64,000 nucleotides of DNA from CBDUXT01 sp965371245 (GTDB taxonomy: Bacteria; Planctomycetota; Phycisphaerae; UBA1845), in the NCBI GenBank assembly GCA_965371245.1, contig CBDUXT010000007.1:1-64000 (forward strand), given 5' to 3'. The notes below the pieces were generated by a model. That model saw nothing but the letters and a program-made list of their open reading frames with translations. It was not told the DNA's origin and searched no databases. Of the stretch, positions 1 through 9,058 are shown piece by piece. The number at the start of each line of letters is the position of its first letter. Within the stretch, counting starts at the first letter, position 1. Position numbers and translations under genes: made by a program.

Positions 1-44
1 AGGATACGCCGCTTTTTTATCCCGTCACGATCCACAACTTTCGG

Positions 45-1106
45 TTATATCTCGGAGGGATTCGAGTCGATGGCAAAGGCCAGGTACAACGAACTGCAAT
101 CTGATGTCGACCACGTGAAGTCCTGCGGAAAGCAAATCGATTCGCTCACCGATGGGCTGCTCATGCTAACGGAACAAGGTCTTGGACATGAGATGTTGTT
201 ACAGCGACTGCCGTTGCCCATCGGCGTATCGCCGAACAGATCACACTCACTCGATGGTCGATCGGTGCAACCGCCGGCCGAGTCGCAGCATGCGCAAAAA
301 TCTCGGAACGGTCGCCAACCGTCACGAGGTTCGAAGGAACCGCCGACCAATTCACCGACTGCCCAGTAGTAAGGGTCTGCGCTAACCCCGAATGCATTGA
401 GCACGGAATGCCACGTCGCCATGTTGATCGGTACACCCGACGTGACCGGATTCGTTAGGCGTATCCAGCTGGAGGGATTCGAGTCGATGGCAAAGGCCAG
501 GTACAACGAACTGCAATCTGATGTCGACCACGTGAAGTCCTGCGGAAAGCAAATCGATTCGCTCACCGATGGGCTGCTCAAACTAACGGAGCAAACCAAT
601 TCGGCGGTGTCTCTCTCTGTGATTCTAGGCTCGTTCCTGTTGGGGGCTCGTTCTTGGACAAGTTCAAGAATACCGTCTTCGCGCAACGCAGGCCTGCCTG
701 TTGGCCTATCGTTACGATCACGAACGGTGGTTTGCCTCGCGGTGCCGTCTCTCTTGGAATTCAGTTCCACCGAGATTGCGCGAGCCTGGTTTCTTGACTC
801 CTCGATTTGAAGCGCTTTAACCGTTACGAGTTGCCACGATGCCTCGCGAGCCAAAGTCAATTGTAGATTGGCACCTTGCGGCCAGGTGGCACTCTCGCGT
901 AACACCTTCGACTCACCCGGACGTACATGCTGATCAGAATGCGATCTGCGTTCCCCGCGTGTCAACGAACTCGCCCTACCCTCGTTGTGGTGGCGCGGGC
1001 GGTGTTCGCTCTTGATCGGGAGCCTAGAGGACTCATCAGGCTCAGCCGGGCTGAAAGGTGCGAAGACAAGAAGAGAAACGACCGCAAGGAGCAAAGATCT
1101 GGACAT
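45..1106 (-). CDS. Secreted Cys-containing repeat protein, C-terminally truncated
   Basis: The product is a 353-residue exported protein of unknown function. It opens with a clear signal peptide (MSRSLLLAVVSLLVFAPFSPA). A polar linker follows to about residue 168, then a Cys-rich repeat unit of 139 residues that starts CSVSLSSPSVSESICF. A second unit starts near residue 308 with almost the same sequence but breaks off after 41 residues (SNPSEI, stop). The start is supported by GGGAGGATCGTT just upstream. The second unit stops exactly where the DNA repeat ends at about base 54, so the 3' end of the gene looks replaced by unrelated DNA. The repeat is not a family I recognise. Signal peptide and repeat are seen directly; truncation is inferred. 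Confidence 0.7.
   Translation of the reverse strand: MSRSLLLAVVSLLVFAPFSPAEPDESSRLPIKSEHRPRHHNEGRASSLTRGERRSHSDQHVRPGESKVLRESATWPQGANLQLTLAREASWQLVTVKALQIEESRNQARAISVELNSKRDGTARQTTVRDRNDRPTGRPALREDGILELVQERAPNRNEPRITERDTAELVCSVSLSSPSVSESICFPQDFTWSTSDCSSLYLAFAIDSNPSSWIRLTNPVTSGVPINMATWHSVLNAFGVSADPYYWAVGELVGGSFEPRDGWRPFRDFCACCDSAGGCTDRPSSECDLFGDTPMGNGSRCNNISCPRPCSVSMSSPSVSESICFPQDFTWSTSDCSSLYLAFAIDSNPSEI
54..593. repeat. Two-copy direct repeat inside the secreted protein gene
   Basis: A block of about 120 bp at 54-176 recurs at 471-593 with only a few differences. The offset is exactly 417 bp, or 139 codons, so the copies are in frame and encode the two CSVS..SESICF units. Near-identity at the DNA level points to recent duplication or gene conversion. 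Similarity ends abruptly at about base 54. Confidence 0.85.
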
Positions 1107-1185
1107 AACGATCCTCCCGACGGGACGTCGTTGACGCCGCGCCGTATCGTAGGTAATCGCTCATCGTACATCGCCGACCAAGTGA

Positions 1186-1214
1186 GCATAGAAGCCTCCT
1201 CCACGAGGCGTCAA
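1186..1214 (-). promoter_or_regulatory. Predicted sigma-70 type promoter for the secreted repeat protein
   Basis: Read on the minus strand there is TTGACG, a 17-nt spacer and CTATGC, about 80 nt upstream of the start at 1106. The spacing is ideal and the -10 match is moderate. This is a prediction by eye only. Confidence 0.35.
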
Positions 1215-1287
1215 TAGTATTCATTCAATAAAATCTCCGAGCGAAATACGCATGCCGCGTGCCAATACGGCAGCGTGTCCGCGATAA

Positions 1288-2121
1288 CCGACGAAAACCC
1301 ACACTTCACAGCCAGCTCTCGCCCGCTGGTACACGCGGCTCTACAACACGGAGCTGCTCTCGATGCTCGGCGAATTCGCGACGGATTTCGAGCCGCCGCC
1401 CGTCGGCGTCAACGGCGCGACTGGATTGTATTGCGGAGAGCAGGATCTGTTCTGCTTCCTGATCGATCCGTCGGGCTGGGCGGAGATTGCCGGTGAGGCT
1501 TTCGCTCCTGGTTTTTTCGTTTGGAACTCGGAGGTCGGACGGCGCACGCTCGGCGTCAAGACGTTCTGGTTCCAAGCGGTCTGCCAGAACCACATCGTTT
1601 GGGACGCGGTCGAGGTCGTAGAGTTCAGCCGTAAGCACACGGCCAACGTCCACGACGGGCTTCGCGACATCCGCGAGATCATCGCCCGCCTGGTCGAATG
1701 CCGCGATCAACGGCGCGACAGCTTCGTGCGCGTGGTCGAAAAAGCCGCCGCGGAACGCCTTGGCTCCGACGCCGACAAGGTCCTCGAAGTTCTCAAGGAC
1801 CACGGAATCCGGCGGACGCTCGCCAAGGAGGCCTACATGCGCGAGTTCGAGCATGTCGAGGCCTCTACGGTTCGGCGTCGCCTCGCCGCTTTGTCCAGCC
1901 TCTTCAAGCACCTCATCAAGCACGGCGCCGCCGACCGCAATCCCGTCCGGGACGTGGAAAGGCCACCGATCAACCGCCGCGAGGGCTCCACGCCAGCGTT
2001 CTCGAAGGCCCAGGCCCGACGCCTGCTGGACATGCCATCAGCCGGCACGGGTAAGGGTCTGCATCCCCCCTCCCCCCCGAAACGCCCCGCGGTTTGCAAG
2101 ACCGTGGAGTGCGCGACGTAA
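1288..2121 (+). pseudogene. Chimeric remnant: DUF932 fragment joined to tyrosine recombinase N-terminal fragment
   Basis: The frame is open from 1288 with no proper start; the first ATG (1363) is internal. Up to about 1832 the product closely matches residues about 130-290 of the intact DUF932 gene at 40011 (shared FATDFEP.PVGVNGATGLYC, FCFLIDPSGWAEIAGEAF). After RRTLAKEA it switches to the N-terminal SAM-like core-binding domain of a XerC-type recombinase (EASTVRRRLAALSSLFKHLI, NPVRDVERPPINRREGST). It ends in a short low-complexity tail after LLDMPSAGTGKG. Neither half is complete: DUF932 lacks both ends and the recombinase lacks its catalytic domain. It is best read as a recombination scar. 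The complementary C-terminal part of the same recombinase family lies at 48943-49272. Confidence 0.75.
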
Positions 2122-2285
2122 CAGATTGTATGCCAACGGTTTACGTTGCCTGTCCAAGCCGCCTTGGGGCGGTGCAGCACCAACGAGGCTCCAAATACCC
2201 TGTCAACATCGTCAAAGTCGACTGTCGATCGGGAACGAGCGAGGGACTTGCATCCCCCGCTACAGATCTACGGTGACTACCAAAG

Positions 2286-2500
2286 CTCCAACCTCGGAAC
2301 CCGTCCGCAGGCCACGCCAACGGCACACCCTATTGGCCGCCGCCGGCTCGCTTCGCTCGGTCCGCGCGAGCGACGGCCGACAGGGCCCCGAGCGGCAGGC
2401 GGTCAGCGAAGTATTCTCTTGGGACACCTGTACCGACGCTAGTTCGCTTTGAGATTCCCGCTAGGGCGGCACACGGTTTTTTCTACGCACGGGGCTGCCG
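2286..2500 (+). repeat. Dispersed palindromic intergenic repeat, copy 1
   Basis: About 210 bp aligns with 25650-25870. Shared runs include CCCGTCCGCAGGC, CGGCACACCCT, CTCGCTTCGCTCGGTCCG, CGAGCGACGGCCGA and CACGGTTTTTT. The core can fold into a long hairpin, which is imperfect in this copy. It starts about 165 bp downstream of the DUF932-recombinase scar and has no convincing coding potential. It may be a REP/MITE-like element or a conserved flank of the mobile unit. Confidence 0.7.
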
Positions 2501-2609
2501 TCAGGGTGGACAGCCGACCGAACATCCTGTCAGTGGCCTGTTCGTCGCGGATGTCGACTAGCGCTGAAGCTCATCGCATGCGAGTCGCCGAGGCATCTCA
2601 CGGGCGTGA

Positions 2610-2780
2610 TCCTCGTCCGATGACAGCAAGCACCAAGCCCATCTTCTCGTGGACTCCGCCAACGCGTTTCTTGAACAGAAAGACGGGGGCAGCGGCCCCC
2701 ACGCACGCATGGACCAACTCGAGGCGGAGCGTGCCGAGTGCCTGGGGGAGATCGTGAGACTGCAGGCGGCCGCGTTCTAG
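2610..2780 (+). pseudogene. Possible C-terminal remnant of an unidentified gene in an otherwise empty stretch
   Basis: One frame is open from 2610 to a stop at 2780 and reads like the end of a real protein, including HLLVDSANAFLEQKDGG and MDQLEAERAECLGEIVRLQA, an amphipathic coiled-coil pattern. No start or ribosome binding site is present. The rest of 2501-2983 shows no gene. Stray coding-like composition is the alternative. Confidence 0.25.
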
Positions 2781-2983
2781 CGTTCGTATTATGCCATCTC
2801 ATACAATATCAGTGGTGGGACAGTTGTCACCAATTCACGTCCGTAGCGAGCGTAGAGGATCCAGACGAAAAGGATTGCGAAGGAAACGATAAACTCTTTT
2901 CATGTAATTCTTGATTACACAGATCATAACAGGCGATTCGCTCTACTCGAATAGAGATAAGCCCTCAGCAAGCTAAGATGTTA

Positions 2984-3685
2984 TCATGTGGTTTCATTGC
3001 TCGTCGGAGCGTCCGAGGGCTCTTCGTTCCTTCCGGAGGGGCCTGACTCGTCAGTCTCGATCTGCTGTAGGCGGGTCCAAGCTTCGTCGAAGTCTTTGGC
3101 CAGGTCGTGCGAGAATCCGTTGTAGACCGAGCGGACACCCAAGAAGGCCATCAAGACGATTGGCACTACAGCGACAGGCAGCCAGTGCCATGGCGTCTCC
3201 CAACTCTCGATCGCCAACAAAAGGCACACAGAGCATAGTAGCGTGTACAAGGCAGACAGAGAAGCAGCATATTTCCGTCTTATCGGAAGAAGTTTCCTTG
3301 CCCTCAGCGCCATCCAGCGATTCTCCCACTGCAACCCTAGTGCTGGTTCGAGGAATACACGGATGTACGATGCGATGCGACGCGTAGACTGCATTTGAGA
3401 TGTGATAAAGAACATGGAAGGAATCAGGAATGCGAACGGGGCAAGAAAGATCTCAGCCCTATGCTTGTCCAGACCGTAGCCGATCAGCGCGCCGGTGGCA
3501 GCGATGTTGGCCAAGAACACGTTGCTCATGATCTGCGAGTTCCGGTCGATTTCGCCGCGAAGGGCTTTGTATTCTTCAAGAAGATTGTCGGCTGCTACCA
3601 TCATCTCAGGGGCCGTATTCACCGGATTCGTTTTCGCGCTCCAATTGGCATTTCCGATGTGCCCGCTGTTCGAACGGCCAAGCAT
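2984..3685 (-). CDS. Four-helix membrane protein of unknown function
   Basis: The 233-residue product has two hydrophobic pairs. The first is around residues 55-95 (IMSNVFLANIAATGALIGYG, then IFLAPFAFLIPSMFFITS) and the second around 140-185 (LYTLLCSVCLLLAIE, WLPVAVVPIVLMAFLGV). The N-terminal helix LLEEYKALRGEIDRN and the C-terminal tail are predicted cytosolic. The start is supported by GAGGAGGT eight bases upstream. The LLEEY(K/R)AL helix followed by a membrane pair also occurs in the protein at 59313, which sits beside an XRE-ImmA pair. A SLATT-like pore-forming effector is possible but unproven. Confidence 0.7.
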   Translation of the reverse strand: MLGRSNSGHIGNANWSAKTNPVNTAPEMMVAADNLLEEYKALRGEIDRNSQIMSNVFLANIAATGALIGYGLDKHRAEIFLAPFAFLIPSMFFITSQMQSTRRIASYIRVFLEPALGLQWENRWMALRARKLLPIRRKYAASLSALYTLLCSVCLLLAIESWETPWHWLPVAVVPIVLMAFLGVRSVYNGFSHDLAKDFDEAWTRLQQIETDESGPSGRNEEPSDAPTSNETT

Positions 3686-3792
3686 GCACGATACCTCCTC
3701 GGCTCAAGGGTCCTTGTGAGCCCTCCAGGTCGTCTTCCCACCGTCTTAGCATTTCGCTGGCTCGTTTCACTGGTCCGAAAGCGTAGGCCCGT

Positions 3793-4860
3793 CTAGTTCG
3801 GCTCCACCGGTAGCGGCCAAAGCTCCGTCGCCGCGGTCCCCTCCATGGCGTCCTCAACAGAATTGGGCAGCAAGGGGAAGAAGTCGAGTCCGACTCGCCT
3901 TTCAACCTCATCGACGGTCGTCAGGAATCCCGCCAGCTCGTCCACACGCTGGTCCAGGTGAGGCATGATGAACGCCAAGGCTCTCGGCTGGCCGTTCTCA
4001 AGTTCATCGACGACTATGCAGAAGAAGCCGCTGGGAACCGGAACGCCGGAATCCAGTGGATCGCGCTCTTCTTCGAAGAGCGGACCTACGACGACCCAGA
4101 CCCCTTCGAGTTCGTCAGCCCACCCGCGGATGAAATTCTCGGCCGTCGCGTTTCGGGGCTTCCGACCGGCGATCCACTCCTCGAGGTTCCCCCATTGTCC
4201 GTCGTTGAACGGATGGAACTGGGGGCAAACATTGGACATGACGAACGTGCTCCTAGCGCCCGCTGGGCCAAACCGAGACCCCATGGCGAAATTGGGCGCC
4301 ATGTGACCTCGATCGAAGCCGCTGTGAGCGTAGTCCCGCGTGCGGACTCGAGCCTCCGTGTCGCGGTCGATCCGAAATCCCGGGCGCGGAAACGATCGGA
4401 AGTCGACAGCTGGGCCGATGCGATAAAAAACCCAGGCCGGATTCATAAAATCCTCCGAATAGCCCAAGACGAAGTGGCCCTTGTCCAAGACCGTGATTGG
4501 AAACTCCCGGAATTCGTTTTCCGGGATGCCTTGATAGATGACATCGCTGGTAACCGTGGCGGTGCTCGTAGGCTCGGTCCCGGGTGGGTCTCCTGAAAAC
4601 CCTCGGACCCGGTTGCGAAAGACGAAGCCCTCTCTCACACTGGCACCCAGCCCTGCCGGAATCCGGATGTGGTAATAGCCGTTAGTCTGGCCGAGCTCGA
4701 GGAGCACGAGGTGCGTTCCGATCGCGGGGCTGGCCAGGATGTCGGCACCTCCCTCGGGTCGGGCCTTGATCGTGACAGGCCGACGGACCTCGACGAAGTC
4801 CGCTATAGCATCACTGCCCAGAGTAGAGATCGTGATGAGGAGTACAAACGCGCGTCGCAT
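3793..4860 (-). CDS. Secreted DNA/RNA non-specific endonuclease with N-terminal SH3-like domain
   Basis: The 355-residue product carries a signal peptide (MRRAFVLLITISTLGSDAIA). Residues about 22-85 look like an SH3b-type domain (RRPVTIKARPEGG.., LVLLELGQTNGYYHIRIP). The catalytic part is a beta-beta-alpha-metal nuclease of the NucA/endonuclease G family: DRGHMAPNFAM at 183-193 carries the general-base His, followed by MSNVCPQ (208-214) and NDGQWGNLEEW (219-229), the metal-binding Asn region. It should cleave DNA and RNA outside the cytoplasm. The internal ATG at 4860 is chosen over upstream starts because it opens the signal peptide and lies 4 nt after the stop of the preceding gene, suggesting translational coupling. 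Family assignment is strong; target is unknown. Confidence 0.85.
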   Translation of the reverse strand: MRRAFVLLITISTLGSDAIADFVEVRRPVTIKARPEGGADILASPAIGTHLVLLELGQTNGYYHIRIPAGLGASVREGFVFRNRVRGFSGDPPGTEPTSTATVTSDVIYQGIPENEFREFPITVLDKGHFVLGYSEDFMNPAWVFYRIGPAVDFRSFPRPGFRIDRDTEARVRTRDYAHSGFDRGHMAPNFAMGSRFGPAGARSTFVMSNVCPQFHPFNDGQWGNLEEWIAGRKPRNATAENFIRGWADELEGVWVVVGPLFEEERDPLDSGVPVPSGFFCIVVDELENGQPRALAFIMPHLDQRVDELAGFLTTVDEVERRVGLDFFPLLPNSVEDAMEGTAATELWPLPVEPN

Positions 4861-4864
4861 GGCT

Positions 4865-5455
4865 CTACCCCGACTTCCCGTCAACGGCCTTGCTGGCACC
4901 CTTTAGCGCCGCTTCGGCTGCAACAATCACTTCGCTTGGAACAACCTTGTCGTCAGCCTCCGCCCTCGCTACCGCTATCTTCACCCTCTTGACTGCCGCA
5001 TCTGCCTTGGCCTTGGCGAGTTCCGCGCCCCGCTTAGTCGTTGCAGCCTCGGCCTGGACTTGGGCCTCCTTAGCGTCTTCGCCGGCCTTGGTAGCCTGGA
5101 TCGTGTGACGCATCTTGAACGCCGCGCTTTGTAGGTTTAACAGGTCCTGAAACAGCTTAACGGAACCCTTGCTTCCCCCAGCCACCAGCGCGCCCGTGAC
5201 GATGTAGCCTTGGACGGTAGTTGTCTCCGTTAGGATTATCATGCCCATTGCGTCGAGCTTCCATGCGGCACAAACGGCGATCGATACCGCGAGGGCAATC
5301 GCCTCCTTCATGCCGCTCTTGTGAAGGAACTCGATGTAGATACGGTTTTGGAATATGACTGACAAGGCTCGCTCGATGATGATCGCAACTACGGCCACGA
5401 TCATGATCGCGTCGAACGTGCGTTCCCAGTCCAAGTGGATGAAGTTGGGATCCAT
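4865..5455 (-). CDS. Membrane protein with long Ala/Lys-rich helical tail, partner of the nuclease
   Basis: The 196-residue product has hydrophobic segments at about residues 15-35 (AIMIVAVVAIIIERALSVI) and 50-68, and a weaker one at 80-95. The C-terminal 90 residues are rich in Ala, Lys and Glu and predicted to be helical or coiled coil (AKAGEDAKEAQVQAEAATTK). The gene is upstream of and nearly touches the endonuclease gene, so the two are likely co-transcribed. The small size and helical-hairpin shape recall phage holins, but no family is recognised. An export or release role for the nuclease is only inference. Confidence 0.65.
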   Translation of the reverse strand: MDPNFIHLDWERTFDAIMIVAVVAIIIERALSVIFQNRIYIEFLHKSGMKEAIALAVSIAVCAAWKLDAMGMIILTETTTVQGYIVTGALVAGGSKGSVKLFQDLLNLQSAAFKMRHTIQATKAGEDAKEAQVQAEAATTKRGAELAKAKADAAVKRVKIAVARAEADDKVVPSEVIVAAEAALKGASKAVDGKSG

Positions 5456-5535
5456 CGACCAGTTCTTCCTCTAAGCCCAGGGTTCTACATTACCGCAAAC
5501 TTCGGTCGGCACTCTACCGCATGGGGGCCCTCGAC

Positions 5536-5748
5536 TCAATCGAGGTCAACCCTTTCTCCCCGCGATTCGCGCCGCTGTAGCTGCTCCATCGTGCCAATCT
5601 TCCGCTGATTCTTCTTGACCCAACGAACCCCGTCCACCTCCTTCCAGCACGAGCCTTTGCGGCCGTGAATCGCACTCCGCCAAGACTTGATGGCTTCTCG
5701 AGCCCAAAATGTGCGCAAAGAATCGAGATTTCTCCGCTTTTCTTCCAA
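5536..5748 (-). CDS. Small basic ORF overlapping the upstream-cassette block (doubtful)
   Basis: A 70-codon frame (MEEKRRNLDSLRTFWAREAI.., W and K rich) begins inside the conserved cassette block. A second frame, 5546-5767, carries the cassette peptide signature SRFFAHILGSRSHQ. Neither has a convincing ribosome binding site and only one can be real. The remaining stretch 5823-6102 shows no gene. Confidence 0.25.
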   Translation of the reverse strand: MEEKRRNLDSLRTFWAREAIKSWRSAIHGRKGSCWKEVDGVRWVKKNQRKIGTMEQLQRRESRGERVDLD

Positions 5749-5822
5749 AGAACCTTACATCATCCACGGATTCGAGCGTACGCGGACGCCCCAGAATCCG
5801 CGTAGTCTACATAAGCGCCAAC
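5686..5822 (-). promoter_or_regulatory. Upstream cassette site 1 (GTTGGCGC box plus GCGCACA block)
   Basis: Reading leftwards on the minus strand, a TATAG.TAGTTGGCGC box at about 5815-5835 is followed about 98 nt later by AATCTCGATTCTTTGCGCAC and ATTTTGGGCTCGAGAAGCCA. Both parts recur near 10.2, 18.9 and 47.4 kb, and the block also at 20.2 kb. The box resembles a -10 promoter element, so the block would lie in a transcribed leader. No regulator gene follows at this site. Confidence 0.55.
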
Positions 5823-6102
5823 TATCTATACTACACTCAATTCACGGAAACGATCGAAAAGGGTGCGTTCTGCGATCCTGAGTATCCCAACAGCTCGCAC
5901 AGCACAAAACGCGTGCAGATGGCCATGATTGGCTTCTGCGCACCTATTTCCAGTTGACCTCGGTCTTGGATACGGAGCCTCATTCCTAAGGCGCCCGGCC
6001 GTGATCTACTGGCCGAGCAAGCGTAGGGCTCGTCCTATCCAGAACTGTGTCCTCAATCGGTCTTGTTGAACTCAGCCTGGGTTGTCGAGTCCGTCGTTGC
6101 GT

Positions 6103-7629
6103 TCAGCGACAATGGCGATGCAGGTTCGCGCAGCACGAAAAGCGAATCCGCTTCAGCACTCTCTTTCCGCGGCTCTTGCGTACGGTGTGTGTTTGTGTAC
6201 TTGGCAACTCGCCGGACTTCCCCCGGCGTGGCCGACCGCGCTTGTGCGTCGGCATGCGCACGTCGTCGTGCTCGAGCAAGGTGCTGACGAAGCGCTCAGT
6301 CTCCGCAATGGTCTCGGCCTTGTCCGGTAGTTCACCGAGTATGACCGCTCTATCGCCGTGCGAGCCGATCAGAACCGACTCGGCCACCCGTGCTACGACG
6401 CCGCGCATCCCGCGACCGACCGGCGCCAGCTGTACTTCCCGCCGATACTCCGTGTTGGCGACATTCTTTCCGCCCAGCCAGATCGGTGTCACCGTTAGGC
6501 GACAGCCGGCGGGTTGCCCGATCTGTTGCAAGAGATGTCGTCGCGCTCCTGCGGACAGCCGCGCGATCGTTCCATTAGCAAGAAGACGAGGGGATGGGCC
6601 GTCCAACGGCGATGTCGGCGTAAGGATCCCCGCGCCAGCCACTACGATGCCGTGCCGACGGAACGCGTCGCGAATCACGAAGTTGTACTTGCCATTGTTA
6701 TCGACTTCGTCGGCCAGCATCATCGCCTGACCTACGGCTTGAAAGAAACGCCGCACTTGCGGCGCGTTGGCGACCGCAGCGGCGAGAAGTCGCCCTGCGA
6801 TCCGTGCCGCGGCAAGTAGGTCCTGTTCGGACTGGTTCGCCTGCGCTTCGAACAAGCCGACGATCGTGTCGTAGAAGCATCCGGTGAAAATGCGACTGAA
6901 GCTGTGCGGCTCTGTCGTCAGAATCGACGGTGAATTCGTTCGCCGCGGCACGTCTCTGAGCCGCCGCCACCGAAAGTTGTTTCGGGCGTGGCGGGGTTTG
7001 GATTGCGGATGGAATCTGCCCTGCTCTCGCAGCACGCCGTCGGCCACCTGTTCCGCGACCGACTCCAGGAAGTTTGCTGCACGCAACCGACCCCCGCCGT
7101 CGAGTAGCGCCGCCCGGGTCGGCTTGTCGAACAATCCGACCAGAAGTGCAAGGCAATCGGCGAAGGCCTCATGAAACGCGGCCGTCTCGACGTAGGCGCT
7201 CTCCCATAGTCCGGGACGGACGGAATCCAAGACCGCGTGACCGACCTCATGGGCGACGGCGTCGGTGCTGGCACCGGTCTGGATCGTGCGGTCCTCCATC
7301 TCCCATTCCCGAAACGACAACGACTGGCGGTTGTATTCGGCGTTCAGCCCGAGCCCCGCGGCATGGTTCAGCGTGATTTCCTGCCGCCCGCCCTGCCACT
7401 GGCCGAGGGGCGTCGAAACCTTCGACCAGACTTGCAGTGCCGCCAGGGCCGATTCACGGCATTGCCAGAACAGAAACTGCGGGCTGCCGTTGTCGTACAC
7501 GCCCTCAGCTGCCGGGTCGATGTATGCGAATCTAGCACGCTCATCGGACGGATTCACCCGGGGCTTCTTGCGGCGCTCGGGCAGCTCCGCCACGACGAAC
7601 GGGTCATTCGGAATAAAGCGAATCGTCAC
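6103..7629 (-). CDS. Zinc metallopeptidase of the gluzincin type
   Basis: The 508-residue product carries HEVGH at 127-131 and a second glutamate in FHEAFAD at 152-158, the HExxH...E pattern of thermolysin/FTP-like gluzincins. Both histidines and the distal Glu are in place, so an active zinc site is expected. No signal peptide is visible at the GTG start, so it may act in the cytoplasm, be exported another way, or have a misplaced start. The C-terminus is very basic (KRGRPRRGK, RVLKRIRFSC). The gene follows the metzincin gene by 47 nt in the same direction, so a protease operon is likely. The substrate cannot be told. Confidence 0.75.
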   Translation of the reverse strand: MTIRFIPNDPFVVAELPERRKKPRVNPSDERARFAYIDPAAEGVYDNGSPQFLFWQCRESALAALQVWSKVSTPLGQWQGGRQEITLNHAAGLGLNAEYNRQSLSFREWEMEDRTIQTGASTDAVAHEVGHAVLDSVRPGLWESAYVETAAFHEAFADCLALLVGLFDKPTRAALLDGGGRLRAANFLESVAEQVADGVLREQGRFHPQSKPRHARNNFRWRRLRDVPRRTNSPSILTTEPHSFSRIFTGCFYDTIVGLFEAQANQSEQDLLAAARIAGRLLAAAVANAPQVRRFFQAVGQAMMLADEVDNNGKYNFVIRDAFRRHGIVVAGAGILTPTSPLDGPSPRLLANGTIARLSAGARRHLLQQIGQPAGCRLTVTPIWLGGKNVANTEYRREVQLAPVGRGMRGVVARVAESVLIGSHGDRAVILGELPDKAETIAETERFVSTLLEHDDVRMPTHKRGRPRRGKSGELPSTQTHTVRKSRGKRVLKRIRFSCCANLHRHCR

Positions 7630-7676
7630 AGCAGGTACAACGCCTCGGCTTTCCTACTTTCAAGCTCCCGAAACGG

Positions 7677-8987
7677 TCACTCGCCGGTGAAGTCGATGGT
7701 CAGATCGTACGAACCACGTCTGTAGCCGTGAACCATCACGAACGCCTTTGTTTCTCCGGCCGGAACATCGAGCGAGCACGTCTCGTCGGCACCGGACAGA
7801 TAGGGACGGCAGTCGAACAGACGTCCCGTCCGGTTCGGCGCGTGACCAAAGCGAACGTACAGATCGGGGTCGCCGGGGTTGACGGAGCCACCGACCATTT
7901 CGGCCCGAAACACAGTGCCCGGACTTACGTCGAACGGGCCGTAGTCCTTCTCCAGACGCCGTTGCACTTGCTGGTTGCCGTGGAAATGCCGTTGCACCCT
8001 ACAGCCCGAATCGACACACCGGTTCATGAGGTCGCACACGGGCGGACTGCTCAACTCGAATGCCGGCGCAGGGCCATAAACGCAGGCCGCACCGTTCTCG
8101 TCCATAGTCGTCAGTTTCAGCTCCCAATCACCGCCGCCGTTGCATTGCGGGTAGTGCATCACCGAGAACGCATCGTAGTTTGTGAGCGGCCTCCAGTCGC
8201 TATCCTCGAAGCACGTGCCAGCCTCTGGTCGCGTGTGCTCGTGACGGAAGCCGAGCGTGTGCCCGAGCTCGTGACGAAGGATGCCAACGAGTTGGAGCTT
8301 CTCGGTCGGGGGCAAACCGAACGACGAATCGTCGATCAGAATGTTGCGCGAGGCGCGCGGTTCATTGGGAAAAAACGCTCGGGCGAGATAGGCGCCGTTC
8401 ACATTGACCGGCCGAACATCAAAGACGACGTTGCTGTTGCTGGCGTTGCAGTTGTCGTCCTGCGTCGCCACATGAATAAAGTCGATCTCCGCGGAATCCT
8501 CCCAGGCTCCCGTGGCACTTTCCATCTCCTGCACCACGCCAGCGTAGCGATTTCCAAAGGCCATACTGACGCAGTATGTCAGTTGCTCTTTCTGCGTGCA
8601 ATCCCAAAGGGCGTCCTGGCCGCCTTCAACATGGAGTATCAGCTCGCTGGTCTTGCCTCTCTGGATGTTGTCCTGAAAGAACTCCTCCAGGTGTTTACGA
8701 TCCGCGATCGGACTGTCGCCGTTGACGATGTACTTGCCGCCTGCGAACGGCTCTTTGTAGACGGATTTCTCGAACGCGTCGAAGCTTTTCTCCCGCCATC
8801 TTCCTCGCTGGGCGCTGGCGTTTGCCGCGGCGCGTTCATCCGCGGCTTCGAGCTCTGCGTCCGTGGGCTGGAATCTCTCCCGTGGAACGGTGACGCTAGG
8901 CCATTTCGACTGCGCGCAGCCCACCAGAACGGGGAGCAGTCCGGTTGCACCCAAGAGCAGGGCCAGGGTCGGAGTGCGCTGGTTCAT
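7677..8987 (-). CDS. Matrixin-like (metzincin) lipoprotein protease with PPC-like C-terminal domain
   Basis: The 436-residue product starts with a lipoprotein signal peptide ending in LVGC (Cys24). It carries the metzincin zinc motif HELGHTLGFRH at 239-249 and a Met-turn at SVMHYP (Met277). Residues about 320-436, with RRLEKDYGPFDV, DPDLYVRFG and YDLTIDFTG, resemble a bacterial pre-peptidase C-terminal (PPC) domain. The start is preceded by GAAGGAGATTCCTG. The gene lies between a lipoprotein-like gene and a gluzincin gene, all on one strand. It should act at the cell envelope or outside. The family call is strong; the substrate is unknown. Confidence 0.85.
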   Translation of the reverse strand: MNQRTPTLALLLGATGLLPVLVGCAQSKWPSVTVPRERFQPTDAELEAADERAAANASAQRGRWREKSFDAFEKSVYKEPFAGGKYIVNGDSPIADRKHLEEFFQDNIQRGKTSELILHVEGGQDALWDCTQKEQLTYCVSMAFGNRYAGVVQEMESATGAWEDSAEIDFIHVATQDDNCNASNSNVVFDVRPVNVNGAYLARAFFPNEPRASRNILIDDSSFGLPPTEKLQLVGILRHELGHTLGFRHEHTRPEAGTCFEDSDWRPLTNYDAFSVMHYPQCNGGGDWELKLTTMDENGAACVYGPAPAFELSSPPVCDLMNRCVDSGCRVQRHFHGNQQVQRRLEKDYGPFDVSPGTVFRAEMVGGSVNPGDPDLYVRFGHAPNRTGRLFDCRPYLSGADETCSLDVPAGETKAFVMVHGYRRGSYDLTIDFTGE

Positions 8988-9058
8988 CAGGAATCTCCTT
9001 CGGATTTGGGAACTGGACGCCGCGGGCGTGCGCTACGCAAGGATCGCCGCCGCTGGAT

